DNA of 5,621 nt, taken from positions 1-5,621 of the forward strand of contig JAJZGE010000157.1 in assembly GCA_021798675.1 (NCBI GenBank). Direction: 5' to 3'. The translations under genes and the position numbers were made by a program. Each line of letters begins with the position of its first letter. Positions within the stretch are counted from its first letter, which is position 1. The notes under the pieces are model-generated. The model saw only the letters and a list, made by a program, of their open reading frames with translations, was not told where the DNA came from and ran no database searches. This DNA is from Pseudomonadota bacterium (GTDB taxonomy: Bacteria; Pseudomonadota; Gammaproteobacteria; Xanthomonadales; Rhodanobacteraceae). Below are positions 1-5,621 of this stretch, in pieces.

Positions 1-2482
1 GCACGTCGCGCCCTGCCCGCGCCTCGTACAGGCGCTTGTCCGCTGCGGCCAGCGCGCTGTCCAGCGTGCTGCCGGACTGCCGCACCGCCTCGCCCAGGGT
101 GAAGGCGATCGGCGCGTGCTGGCGGTCGCTGTCCAGCCGCTGCACCACCTCCGCGGTGAGACGCTCGTCGGCCTGCTTCAGCAGCACCAGGAATTCGTCG
201 CCACCCACGCGCACCACCACGTCGGCCGGGCGCACGTGGCGTTGCAGGAAACGGCCCATCGCCACCAGCACCTCGTCGCCGCGCTGGTGGCCATGGGTGT
301 CGTTGACCTGCTTGAAGCGGTCCAGATCGACCGCGATGCAACCCCACACCTCGTCATCACCCATGCTGTCGGCGAGTTCGTTGAGGAAGCGCCGGTTGAA
401 GCAGCCGGTGAGCGGATCGCGCACGCTCCAGTCGCGCAGCTGCTGCACCTGCTGCTCGCGCTCGGTGATGTCCTGCGCGTGCCCCAGCACGTAGGGCTCG
501 TCGCCCTCGTCGTCGAGCACGTTGTGGTACTGCCAGATGCGCATGCCACCGTCCGGCGCGATCAGGTGCAGCAGGCCCGAATCGCTGCCCTTGTCGCGGA
601 TGCGGTCGAGGTAACCGCGAAACCGCTCGCGGTACTCGGGCCGCATGAATTCGTCCAGCCGCCGGCCCATCAGCTCGGCCACCGCGTAGCCGAGCGAGCG
701 CGCGGCGGCCGGGTTCACCGACAGCAGCACGCCGTCCAGGTCGTGCGTGCAGATCAGCCCCAGGCTGTACTGGAACAGCTTGCGGAAGCGCCGGTCGCTG
801 GCTTCGAGCGAGGCGATCGCGCGGCGCCGGAAGGTGACGTCCTGGAACGCACCGACCAGCTTGCGCGGGCGCCCGCCCTCGAACTGCACCGAGCCCACCG
901 CACGGCCCCAGAAACGGCGTCCGGTGGCAGTGACCAGCGGCAGCTCCAGATCCCAGTCGGTGCCATCGTCGATCCCCTTCTTTACCGCCGCCCCGATCAC
1001 CTCGCGTGCCTCCGGCGCGTAGAAGCTGATCGCCTCCTCCACCGTGGGGCGGAAGCCGGGCGGCACCTCGTGCAAGCGGCAGGTCTCGTCGGACCAGTAC
1101 ACCTCGTTGGTGTCGAGGTCGACCTCCCAGCCGCCGACGCCGGCGAGCTGGCCGGTGCGCTCCAGAAACGCCTCGCTGGCGATCAGCCGGCGCTCGGCGA
1201 GGTGACGGGCGGTGACGTCCTCGATGATCGCCATGCTGCGCACCGGCGCGCCGAAATCGTCGTACTCGATGGTGGCCGACAGCTCCACGTCGATCATGCT
1301 GCCGTCGCTGCGCAGCATCTGGTAGGACACGCGCTCGCAGCGGCCGCTGCGGAACAGCTCGGGCACCACGATGCGCGCCAGCTCGGCGGAGGCCTCGCTG
1401 AGAAAGTCCGTCAGCGGTCGCCCGATCACCTGCTCGCGCCGGTAGCCGAGGCGGCGCAGCCACTGGTCGCTGACCGACAGCAGACGTCCCTGCGGATTGA
1501 TCGAGTGCATCATCGCCGGCGTGCTCTCGTACAGCGCGCGCGCGCGGGCCTCGCTGGCGGCCAGCGCCAGCTGCGCCTGCTTGGTGGCATCGATGTCCAC
1601 GCGCACGCCGTGGATCCAGGCCGGCTCGCGGTCGTCGCCCCGCGTGGTCACGCGCAGGCGGTCGCGAACCCACCTCCAGTGGCCATCGCGGTGGCGGATC
1701 CGGGTCTCGACGTCGACCACCGGCAGCTCGCCGCGCTGGTGCTGTTCAAGCAGCGCCTGCATCCGCGGCAGATCGTCCGGATGCAGATCGGCAAACCACG
1801 GCTGCGGCGACGGCGACGCGAGCTCGGTCAGTGCGCGGCCGCTGATCGACGCCCAGTTGGCGTTGCAGCGCAGCTCGCCACTGGCGGTGTTCCACTCGGC
1901 GGTGCCGGCACCAGTGGCCTGCAGGATGTGCGCAAGTCGCTGCCCGGCCTCCGCCTCGCGCTGCAGCGCCGCGTCACGCTCCTGCGCCAGCACGCGCTGC
2001 TGCAGCGCCTGGGCGACGGCGCGCGCCAGCTGCTGCAGTACCTGACGCTGCATGTCGCTGAGCACTCGCGGCTGGCGGTCGATCACGCACAGCGTGCCCA
2101 TGCGCAGGCCGTCGGCCAGCACGATCGGCGCGCCGGCGTAGAAGCGGATGCCCGGCGCGCCGGTGACCAGCGGGTTGTCGGCGAAGCGTGGATCGGCCAG
2201 CGCGTCGGGAACTTCCATCAGCGCATCGCTGAGGATGGCGTGCGCACAGAACGCCAGGTCGCGCGGCGTCTGCGCCACCTCCTGCATGCCGAGGTTGGAT
2301 TTGAACCACTGTCGCTGCGTGTCGATCAGGCTGATCAGCGCGATCGGCACCGCGACAGCGGTCATCGCGGCGCGCGCCAGCGCATCGAACAGCGGTTCGC
2401 TGGCGGTATCCAGCACGTCCAGTGCATGCAGCCGCGCCACGCGCTCGCGTTCATTCGGGGGCCACGCTGCGGGTCTTGCCAT
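1..2482 (-). CDS. GAF-PAS(x4)-GGDEF diguanylate cyclase (3' end outside window)
   Basis: This is a soluble multi-sensor enzyme predicted to condense two GTP into cyclic di-GMP. 827 residues are visible. Residues 17-150 form a GAF domain (FCAH near 78, GTLCVID near 129), followed by a Gln-rich helical linker to about 180. Four PAS/PAC units follow at about 182-305, 308-432, 437-555 and 559-680. The GGDEF domain starts at about 685 with DPLTGCFNRR (689-698). Metal ligand D719, guanine-contacting N727 and D736, and GGDEF at 760-764 keep the spacing of PleD, so the active site looks intact. RPAD (751-754), five residues before GGDEF, is a complete inhibitory I-site, implying product inhibition. 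No membrane segment or EAL domain is seen. The frame is open to the left edge; ADKRLYEAR (814-822) shows that only the tail is missing. I chose the ATG at 2482 for its AGGA 8 nt upstream and because homologues begin just before the NE-RL-L-VLDT motif. An in-frame ATG at 2527 is possible. The signal sensed is unknown. Confidence 0.95.
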   Translation of the reverse strand, partial: MARPAAWPPNERERVARLHALDVLDTASEPLFDALARAAMTAVAVPIALISLIDTQRQWFKSNLGMQEVAQTPRDLAFCAHAILSDALMEVPDALADPRFADNPLVTGAPGIRFYAGAPIVLADGLRMGTLCVIDRQPRVLSDMQRQVLQQLARAVAQALQQRVLAQERDAALQREAEAGQRLAHILQATGAGTAEWNTASGELRCNANWASISGRALTELASPSPQPWFADLHPDDLPRMQALLEQHQRGELPVVDVETRIRHRDGHWRWVRDRLRVTTRGDDREPAWIHGVRVDIDATKQAQLALAASEARARALYESTPAMMHSINPQGRLLSVSDQWLRRLGYRREQVIGRPLTDFLSEASAELARIVVPELFRSGRCERVSYQMLRSDGSMIDVELSATIEYDDFGAPVRSMAIIEDVTARHLAERRLIASEAFLERTGQLAGVGGWEVDLDTNEVYWSDETCRLHEVPPGFRPTVEEAISFYAPEAREVIGAAVKKGIDDGTDWDLELPLVTATGRRFWGRAVGSVQFEGGRPRKLVGAFQDVTFRRRAIASLEASDRRFRKLFQYSLGLICTHDLDGVLLSVNPAAARSLGYAVAELMGRRLDEFMRPEYRERFRGYLDRIRDKGSDSGLLHLIAPDGGMRIWQYHNVLDDEGDEPYVLGHAQDITEREQQVQQLRDWSVRDPLTGCFNRRFLNELADSMGDDEVWGCIAVDLDRFKQVNDTHGHQRGDEVLVAMGRFLQRHVRPADVVVRVGGDEFLVLLKQADERLTAEVVQRLDSDRQHAPIAFTLGEAVRQSGSTLDSALAAADKRLYEARAGRDV

Positions 2483-2490
2483 GGCGCTGA

Positions 2491-2494
2491 TCCT
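2491..2494 (-). promoter_or_regulatory. Ribosome binding site of the diguanylate cyclase
   Basis: AGGA on the minus strand lies 8 nt before the ATG at 2482. It decides between this start and the in-frame ATG at 2527, which has only a G-rich run (GTGGG) three bases upstream. A TGA further upstream in the same frame excludes any longer ATG-initiated version. Confidence 0.6.
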
Positions 2495-2525
2495 GTCGTT
2501 GCCGGGACAGACGGGCCGATCCGGC

Positions 2526-2554
2526 ATGCACCCACGATAAGCCGATCATGTCAA
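2526..2554 (-). promoter_or_regulatory. Possible sigma70-type promoter for the diguanylate cyclase
   Basis: A perfect TTGACA box reads on the minus strand at 2554-2549. At 17 bp spacing the -10 candidate is GTGCAT, which matches TATAAT at only two positions, so the call rests on the -35 box alone. Initiation here would give a leader of roughly 30-35 nt before the ATG at 2482 and would exclude the ATG at 2527. The position, directly upstream of an isolated gene, is sensible, but the poor -10 keeps confidence low. Confidence 0.3.
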
Positions 2555-2568
2555 CGGTTCAAACGTGG

Positions 2569-2584
2569 CGCGGCGGGAGCCGCG
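2569..2584. repeat. Inverted repeat (hairpin 1) in divergent intergenic region
   Basis: CGCGGC and GCCGCG form a perfect 6 bp stem around a GGGA loop. It lies in the 217 bp region between the divergent cyclase and lipoprotein genes, about 15 bp upstream of the cyclase's TTGACA box and about 115 bp upstream of the lipoprotein start. No T tract follows on either strand, so it is not an obvious terminator. It could be an operator, a leader-RNA stem or chance in GC-rich DNA. Confidence 0.4.
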
Positions 2585-2586
2585 GC

Positions 2587-2601
2587 AGTCTGCGACAGAC
2601 T
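2587..2601. repeat. Inverted repeat (hairpin 2), AGTCTG-CGA-CAGACT
   Basis: Perfect 6 bp arms surround a 3-base centre, two bases after the preceding hairpin. This stem is of mixed composition rather than pure GC, so it is less easily explained by base composition. The 15 bp palindromic shape suits a dimeric regulator's operator or a small RNA stem. There is no U tract on either side. Its role is not shown by the sequence. Confidence 0.45.
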
Positions 2602-2686
2602 ACCCAGCGCAGCCTGCACACGCGCTGAGCCTGGGCATTGCACCGACGCGCTGTAGCAGCCAAGCTCAACTGACGCCCGTTTGTCC

Positions 2687-2690
2687 GGAG
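2687..2690 (+). promoter_or_regulatory. Ribosome binding site of the lipoprotein hydrolase
   Basis: GGAG lies 9 nt before the ATG at 2700. It supports that start over the in-frame ATG at 2565, as does the lipoprotein signal peptide that begins exactly at 2700. The upstream in-frame extension has no protein-like features. Confidence 0.7.
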
Positions 2691-2699
2691 AAGCCGCCG

Positions 2700-3455
2700 A
2701 TGTACCGCTGCCTGCGCTGGTGCCTGCTGCTGCTTGCGCTGAACCTGCTCGGCGGCTGCATCGCACTCGGCAACGCGGCGCGACCGATCCCCACCGCGTT
2801 TGTGCCGGCGCCGCAGCCGGCGCGGCAGCTGGTGGTGTTCCTGCCCGGCCGCGGTGACGACCTGGCGGCACTGCAGAAAAGCGGCATCGCGCAGATCATC
2901 CAGCAGGCGTGGCCGGATGCCGACGTGGAACTGGCCGCACTCACGATGGCCTACTACACCGACGGCAACGCCACCCGGCGGCTGCATGACGAAGTGGTTG
3001 TCCCGGCACTGCGCCGCGGCTACCGGCAGGTGTGGCTGGCCGGCACCTCGCTCGGCGGCCTGGGCGCCCTGCTGTACGACCGCGCCTACCCGGGCGAGCT
3101 GCACGGCTTGCTGCTGCTGGCGCCGTACCTGGGCGACGCGACGATCCGCAGGCAGATCGTGGCGGCCGGTGGGCTGGCGCAGTGGAACCCCGGCCCAGCG
3201 CAGCCGATCAGCGCGCAGAACTGGCAGCGCGAGCTGTGGCGCTATCTGCAGCACTGGTCCGTCGACCCGGCGCTCGCGCGGCACGTCTGGCTCGCCTATG
3301 GCGCACAGGACCGACTGCGGCCGTCGATTGCGCTGATGGCGCCGCTGCTGCCGCGCGGGCACGTGCTCGTGCTGCCGGGCGGCCACCGCTGGAGCGTGTG
3401 GAAACCCGCCGCACGCCAGTTGCTGCAGGCCGTCGCGCACGACGCGGCGCATTGA
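2700..3455 (+). CDS. Lipoprotein with alpha/beta-hydrolase domain
   Basis: This is a predicted outer-envelope lipoprotein hydrolase of 251 residues. Residues 1-20 form a type II signal peptide: Arg at 3 and 6, a Leu-rich core, and the lipobox LGGC with the lipidated Cys20. The mature part is an alpha/beta-hydrolase. A strand and LPGRGDD loop (49-54) probably supply the oxyanion hole. GTSLGG (115-120) is the nucleophile elbow with Ser117; Asp204 in GAQDRLR and His229 in GGHRW complete the triad. The layout matches a widespread uncharacterised proteobacterial hydrolase family, so an esterase, thioesterase or lipase-like role is inferred and no substrate can be named. The residue at +2 after Cys20 is Ile, not Asp, so it lacks the classical inner-membrane retention signal. 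It is divergent from the cyclase and lies 32 bp before the ABC remnant on the same strand. Confidence 0.9.
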   Translation: MYRCLRWCLLLLALNLLGGCIALGNAARPIPTAFVPAPQPARQLVVFLPGRGDDLAALQKSGIAQIIQQAWPDADVELAALTMAYYTDGNATRRLHDEVVVPALRRGYRQVWLAGTSLGGLGALLYDRAYPGELHGLLLLAPYLGDATIRRQIVAAGGLAQWNPGPAQPISAQNWQRELWRYLQHWSVDPALARHVWLAYGAQDRLRPSIALMAPLLPRGHVLVLPGGHRWSVWKPAARQLLQAVAHDAAH

Positions 3456-3477
3456 GCGCATCCGCCGCTGAGCCGTC

Positions 3478-3482
3478 AGGAG
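3478..3482 (+). promoter_or_regulatory. Ribosome binding site of the ABC ATPase remnant
   Basis: AGGAG lies 5 nt before the ATG at 3488. The translation signal is still intact, so the broken ATPase head may still be translated. It also fixes the ancestral start. Confidence 0.65.
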
Positions 3483-3487
3483 CTGCC

Positions 3488-3770
3488 ATGCCGGACGCCG
3501 TCGCGAGTGCCCGCATCGCCTTTGCCCTCGCGCATGCGAGCAAGCGCTACGGCGCGGTGCTGGCGCTGGATGACGTCAGCCTCGCGTTCGCGGCCGGCAG
3601 CACCACCGCGCTGATCGGCAGCAGCGGCTCGGGCAAATCCGCCGCGCTGCGCCTGCTGCCGGGACTGGAGTGGCCCGAGCGCGGCGGCGTGCGCGTGGAC
3701 GGTGAGCTGCTGCACAGCGCGCCGGCGTTCGTCGCGGCACTGCGCGGGCTGACCGGGCGCATCGATGCCA
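3488..3770 (+). pseudogene. Truncated osmoprotectant-type ABC transporter ATPase
   Basis: This is the N-terminal third of an ABC ATPase, most like the ATPases that energise glycine betaine, choline or carnitine uptake (OpuBA/ProV group; the group is inferred mainly from the permease remnant next to it). About 90 residues are recognisable: the A-loop region KRYGAVLALDDVSLAF, Walker A GSSGSGKS (44-51), then a GLEWPERGGVRVDG strand pair. Similarity ends at FVAALRG (81-87), where relatives continue into the Q-loop. The Q-loop, LSGGQ signature, Walker B and H-loop are all absent, so no ATPase activity is possible. The reading frame continues without stop to 4150, but from about 3775 it is an Ala/Gly-rich out-of-frame reading of permease DNA. 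The simplest history is one internal deletion joining ATPase to permease, plus a frame change. The 3' boundary is approximate. Confidence 0.85.
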
Positions 3771-4097
3771 ACGCGATTCAAGCTGGTGCTGCTGTCGCTG
3801 GGGCTGGCGGTGCTGCTGGCGATTCCGCTGGACGTGCTGGCCGCGCAGCGGCGACGGCTCGGCCAGTTGGTGACCGGGCCGACCGGCGTGCTGCAGACGG
3901 TACCGTCGCTGGCGATGCCGGTGTGCATGATCCCGCTGCTCGGCATCGGCACCTGACCGGCGGTCGCCGCGCCGTTCCTGTACTGCCTGCCACCGATCGT
4001 GCGCAATACGCAGGCGGGACGGCTCGGCATCGCGCCCGAGCTGCGCGAGACGGCCGCCACGCTGGGGCTGCCCTCGGGCGTGCGGCTGCGCCAGCAG
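3765..4097 (+). pseudogene. Broken osmoprotectant ABC permease fragment
   Basis: This is a fragment of an integral-membrane permease of the OpuBB/ProW type (binding-protein-dependent transport fold). From 3765 the frame reads a membrane helix (FKLVLLSLGLAVLLAIPL), then LGQLVTGPTGVLQTVPSLA and IPLLGIGT, which are typical of this family. A TGA follows at 3954-3956. The same frame resumes with PFLYCLPPIVRNTQAG and GIAPELRETAATLGLPSG, covering the conserved cytoplasmic loop that docks the ATPase. Similarity fades near 4097. The remaining helices, and the substrate-binding domain often fused to or encoded after this permease, are missing. The N-terminus is also unclear: a TGA at 3750 closes the frame upstream and the ATG at 3765 has no clear ribosome binding site. 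The remnant adjoins the 3' end of the opposing glycosyltransferase gene. It is clearly non-functional. Confidence 0.88.
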
Positions 4098-4104
4098 GGC
4101 CTCA

Positions 4105-4120
4105 CGCCGGGGCGCCGGCG
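4105..4120. repeat. GC hairpin between convergent gene ends
   Basis: CGCCGG and CCGGCG form a perfect 6 bp stem with a GGCG loop, sitting between the fading permease remnant and the stop of the glycosyltransferase gene (4122). The position suits a bidirectional terminator, but no T tract follows on either strand. It may be only a product of GC-rich composition. Confidence 0.25.
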
Positions 4121-4121
4121 C

Positions 4122-4763
4122 TCAGCCGGACGGCATGCGCCGGCGGGTGATCGTATCGGCGTGGCCACGGTGGTAGACGTAGCTACGCTCGTCCAGGCGC
4201 GCGCTGCGCACGCCGTCCGCCAGCAGTCGCTGCATCAGGACGGACTCCTCGGCATAGCCCAGCTCGGGAAATCCGCCTACCGCCAGGATCGACTCGCGCC
4301 GCACCGCCAGCATGCCCACGCCGATGCAGCGATCGACATGGATCAGCTGCCCCGGATGATGCAGGCACGGCACCAGCGAGCTGCCCACCACGCGCATCGG
4401 CGACAGCCACAGGTCGACCTCGGGGCTGGACTCGATCGCCGCGCGGCGGCGCGCCAGATGCTGCGGCTCGAACTCGTCGTCGCTGTCCAGGAACACGATC
4501 CACGGCGCCTGTGCCGCCTGCAGCATGCGGTTGCGGCTGACCGACTGGCCGCGGTTGGGCTGCCGCCAGCAGTGCAGCCGCGGCTCGCGCATGCGCCAGT
4601 CGCACAGCAGCGGCCAGGTGCCGTCGGTGGAACCGTCGTCGACGATCAGCAGCTCCCAGCGCGGCTCATGCTGGGCTACCACGGAGGCGAGCGCACGCTC
4701 CAGCAGCGCGGCCCGGTTGTGGGTCGGCAGCACGATCGAAAACAGTGGCGGCGGCGAACGCAT
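4122..4763 (-). CDS. Family 2 (GT-A fold) glycosyltransferase
   Basis: This is a predicted cytosolic glycosyltransferase of 213 residues that transfers a sugar from a nucleotide-sugar donor. IVLPTHNR (10-17) is the first GT-A strand and nucleotide-binding loop, DDGSTDGT (42-49) is the second conserved acidic motif, and LDSDDE (92-97) carries the metal-binding D-x-D (93-95). GMLAVRRE and VGGFPELGYAEESVLMQRL follow the usual acceptor-side pattern, with the EE pair as candidate catalytic base; YHRGHADTIT near the end is also family-typical. There are no membrane helices, and it is somewhat shorter than many relatives. The start is fixed by a TAG four codons upstream of the ATG at 4763; no strong Shine-Dalgarno is seen. 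No sugar-polymer genes are visible nearby, so the acceptor (cell-surface polysaccharide or lipid) cannot be named. It converges on the ABC remnant and diverges from the FAD gene. Confidence 0.9.
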   Translation of the reverse strand: MRSPPPLFSIVLPTHNRAALLERALASVVAQHEPRWELLIVDDGSTDGTWPLLCDWRMREPRLHCWRQPNRGQSVSRNRMLQAAQAPWIVFLDSDDEFEPQHLARRRAAIESSPEVDLWLSPMRVVGSSLVPCLHHPGQLIHVDRCIGVGMLAVRRESILAVGGFPELGYAEESVLMQRLLADGVRSARLDERSYVYHRGHADTITRRRMPSG

Positions 4764-4890
4764 CCGCGGATGCTAAGCGGCCCACCCAGAGCGGCGCCCA
4801 GCCTGCGGCCATCTGACGCAGACATAGGCGTCGAGCTGCCGGGGGAACTCCGCAGTGCGAGAATCCCGCGCTACCGTACAAGGATATCGA
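4764..4890. other. Divergent intergenic region
   Basis: This 127 bp stretch separates the divergent glycosyltransferase and FAD oxidoreductase genes and should hold both promoters. The best plus-strand candidate is CTGCCG (4836-4841) with GAGAAT (4859-4864) at 17 bp spacing, matching consensus at three and four of six positions, which is too weak to call. I see no palindromic operator or terminator here. Confidence 0.4.
4881..4884 (+). promoter_or_regulatory. Ribosome binding site of the FAD oxidoreductase
   Basis: AGGA with a 6 nt spacer precedes the ATG at 4891 and agrees with the short N-terminus before the FAD-binding strand. The in-frame Met at residue 16 lies inside the GxGxxG loop and cannot be the start. 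Confidence 0.7.
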
Positions 4891-5621
4891 ATGGCCCCCT
4901 CCAGCGCGCCGCGCGTCGCCGTGATCGGCGCCGGCATGGCCGGCGTGAGCTGCGCCGCACAGCTGCAGCAGTGCGGCATCGCGGTCACGCTGTTCGAGAA
5001 AAGTCGCGGGCTCGGCGGCCGGCTGGCCACGCGGCGCAACGAAGCGGGCGTGGCCTTCGATCACGGCGCGCAGTACATCACCGCCCACACGCCGGCCTTC
5101 GCACAGTACCTCGAGCGTCTGCGCGAGGCCGGCAGCGCGGCCGTGTGGCAGCCGCGTCGCGCCGCCACCCGGGACGCCGCGCATCCGTGGCAGGTCGGCA
5201 CGCCCGGCATGTCGGCGCTGCTCAAGCCGCTGGCCGCCACGCTGGATCTGCGCACGCAGCACACCGTCGACGCGCTGCGCCGCGACGGCGATGGCTGGCA
5301 GCTGTGCTGCGACGGGATCGAGCTGGAGCAGCGCTATGCGGCGGTGGTCAGCACCGCGCCGGCGCCGCAGACGCGCGCGCTGCTGGCGATCGAGCCGTTG
5401 CTGCAGCAGGCGCTGGACGAGGTCCGCATGGCACCGTGCTGGGCGCTGATGCTGTGCCTGCGCGAGCCGCTGCCGGTGGACATCGACGCGCAGCGCCACG
5501 ACCGCGGCGCCATCGCCTGGCTGGCGCGGCAGGACTCGCGTCCGGGGCACGCGCCCGCGGCGCAGGCCTGGGTGGTGCATGCCAGCCCCGAGTGGAGCAC
5601 CGAGCATCGGGAGCTGAGCGC
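4891..5621 (+). CDS. Renalase-like FAD-dependent oxidoreductase (3' end outside window)
   Basis: This is a predicted soluble flavoprotein of the NAD(P)/FAD-dependent amine-oxidase-like superfamily; 243 residues are visible. After seven residues, RVAVIGAGMAGVSCA gives the Rossmann strand with GxGxxG at 13-18 (G13, G15, G18). Glu36 at the end of the second strand would bind the adenosine ribose. KSRGLGGRLATRR (37-49) is the GG-doublet motif, followed by FDHGAQYIT, the typical next FAD-contacting segment of this group. WVVHASPEWS (227-236) is a family-typical segment before the C-terminal FAD-binding part, which lies beyond the right edge. The organisation matches bacterial proteins annotated as FAD-dependent oxidoreductases related to renalase. 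Substrate and electron acceptor are not deducible. It stands alone with its own ribosome binding site, divergent from the glycosyltransferase gene. Confidence 0.92.
   Translation, partial: MAPSSAPRVAVIGAGMAGVSCAAQLQQCGIAVTLFEKSRGLGGRLATRRNEAGVAFDHGAQYITAHTPAFAQYLERLREAGSAAVWQPRRAATRDAAHPWQVGTPGMSALLKPLAATLDLRTQHTVDALRRDGDGWQLCCDGIELEQRYAAVVSTAPAPQTRALLAIEPLLQQALDEVRMAPCWALMLCLREPLPVDIDAQRHDRGAIAWLARQDSRPGHAPAAQAWVVHASPEWSTEHRELS

Noticed and set aside
2515..2547. Direct repeat GCCGATC at 2515-2521 and 2541-2547 flanking the cyclase promoter region
   Set aside because: Only 7 bp and GC-rich, so chance is plausible; no palindromic or helical-phase argument makes it a clear operator pair.
116..2656. 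Open reading frame of 846 codons on the plus strand, opposite the cyclase gene
   Set aside because: Its His/Ala/Arg/Gln-rich translation shows no domain and mirrors the high-GC codon bias of the minus-strand gene, which carries complete GAF, PAS and GGDEF motifs over the same DNA.
2565..2699. N-terminal extension of the lipoprotein from an ATG at 2565
   Set aside because: It would bury the lipoprotein signal peptide inside the protein, and a good ribosome binding site precedes the ATG at 2700.
3954..3956. Recoding of the TGA in the permease fragment as an amino acid
   Set aside because: The gene also lacks its start region and C-terminal half, and its ATPase partner is destroyed, so ordinary decay explains the stop.
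4105..4120. Rho-independent terminator between the convergent genes
   Set aside because: A 6 bp GC stem is present but there is no T tract on either strand; listed only as a low-confidence repeat.
3032..4150. Open reading frame of 372 codons running through the lipoprotein gene and ABC remnant
   Set aside because: The first part is an out-of-frame reading of the lipoprotein gene. Only 3488 to about 3770 is genuine ATPase sequence; the rest reads permease DNA in the wrong frame and runs into the glycosyltransferase gene.
4836..4864. Sigma70-like promoter before the FAD oxidoreductase
   Set aside because: Only three and four of six consensus matches; not distinguishable from background in this composition.
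4666..5607. Open reading frame of 313 codons on the minus strand opposite the FAD oxidoreductase
   Set aside because: Arg/Ala-rich with no motif; it is the antisense shadow of a gene with clear FAD-binding motifs and a ribosome binding site, and it crosses the divergent intergenic region.

Overview
The window is about 5.6 kb of very GC-rich DNA with densely packed genes on both strands. Protein style, codon use and gene types (multi-sensor diguanylate cyclase, uncharacterised lipoprotein hydrolase, osmoprotectant ABC remnant, renalase-like flavoprotein) suggest a free-living gammaproteobacterium of the Xanthomonadales, perhaps Rhodanobacteraceae such as Rhodanobacter or Dyella. That assignment is inference from protein character only; no rRNA or other marker is present.

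Layout. (1) 1-2482, minus strand: a large cytosolic c-di-GMP synthase, GAF-PAS-PAS-PAS-PAS-GGDEF, missing only its last few residues beyond the left edge. (2) 2483-2699: a divergent intergenic region with a perfect TTGACA box facing the cyclase and two tandem perfect-arm hairpins. (3) 2700-3455, plus strand: a lipoprotein with an alpha/beta-hydrolase domain and a complete Ser-Asp-His set. (4) 3488 to about 4097, plus strand: the wreck of an osmoprotectant (OpuB/ProV-W type) ABC transporter. An ATPase head that stops before its Q-loop is joined, with a frame change, to a permease fragment that has a TGA and no C-terminal part. (5) 4122-4763, minus strand: a compact family 2 glycosyltransferase converging on the wreck. 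(6) 4891 to the right edge, plus strand: the N-terminal three quarters of a renalase-like FAD oxidoreductase.

The genes do not form one pathway. They look like single-gene units around a decayed transporter locus. The lipoprotein and the ABC remnant could share a transcript (32 bp apart, same strand). The cyclase and lipoprotein share a divergent control region, as do the glycosyltransferase and oxidoreductase. I see no RNA gene, CRISPR array, insertion sequence or convincing new multi-gene system. The observations most worth a second look are the ABC deletion scar, the altered C-terminal motif of the cyclase, and the tandem hairpins.
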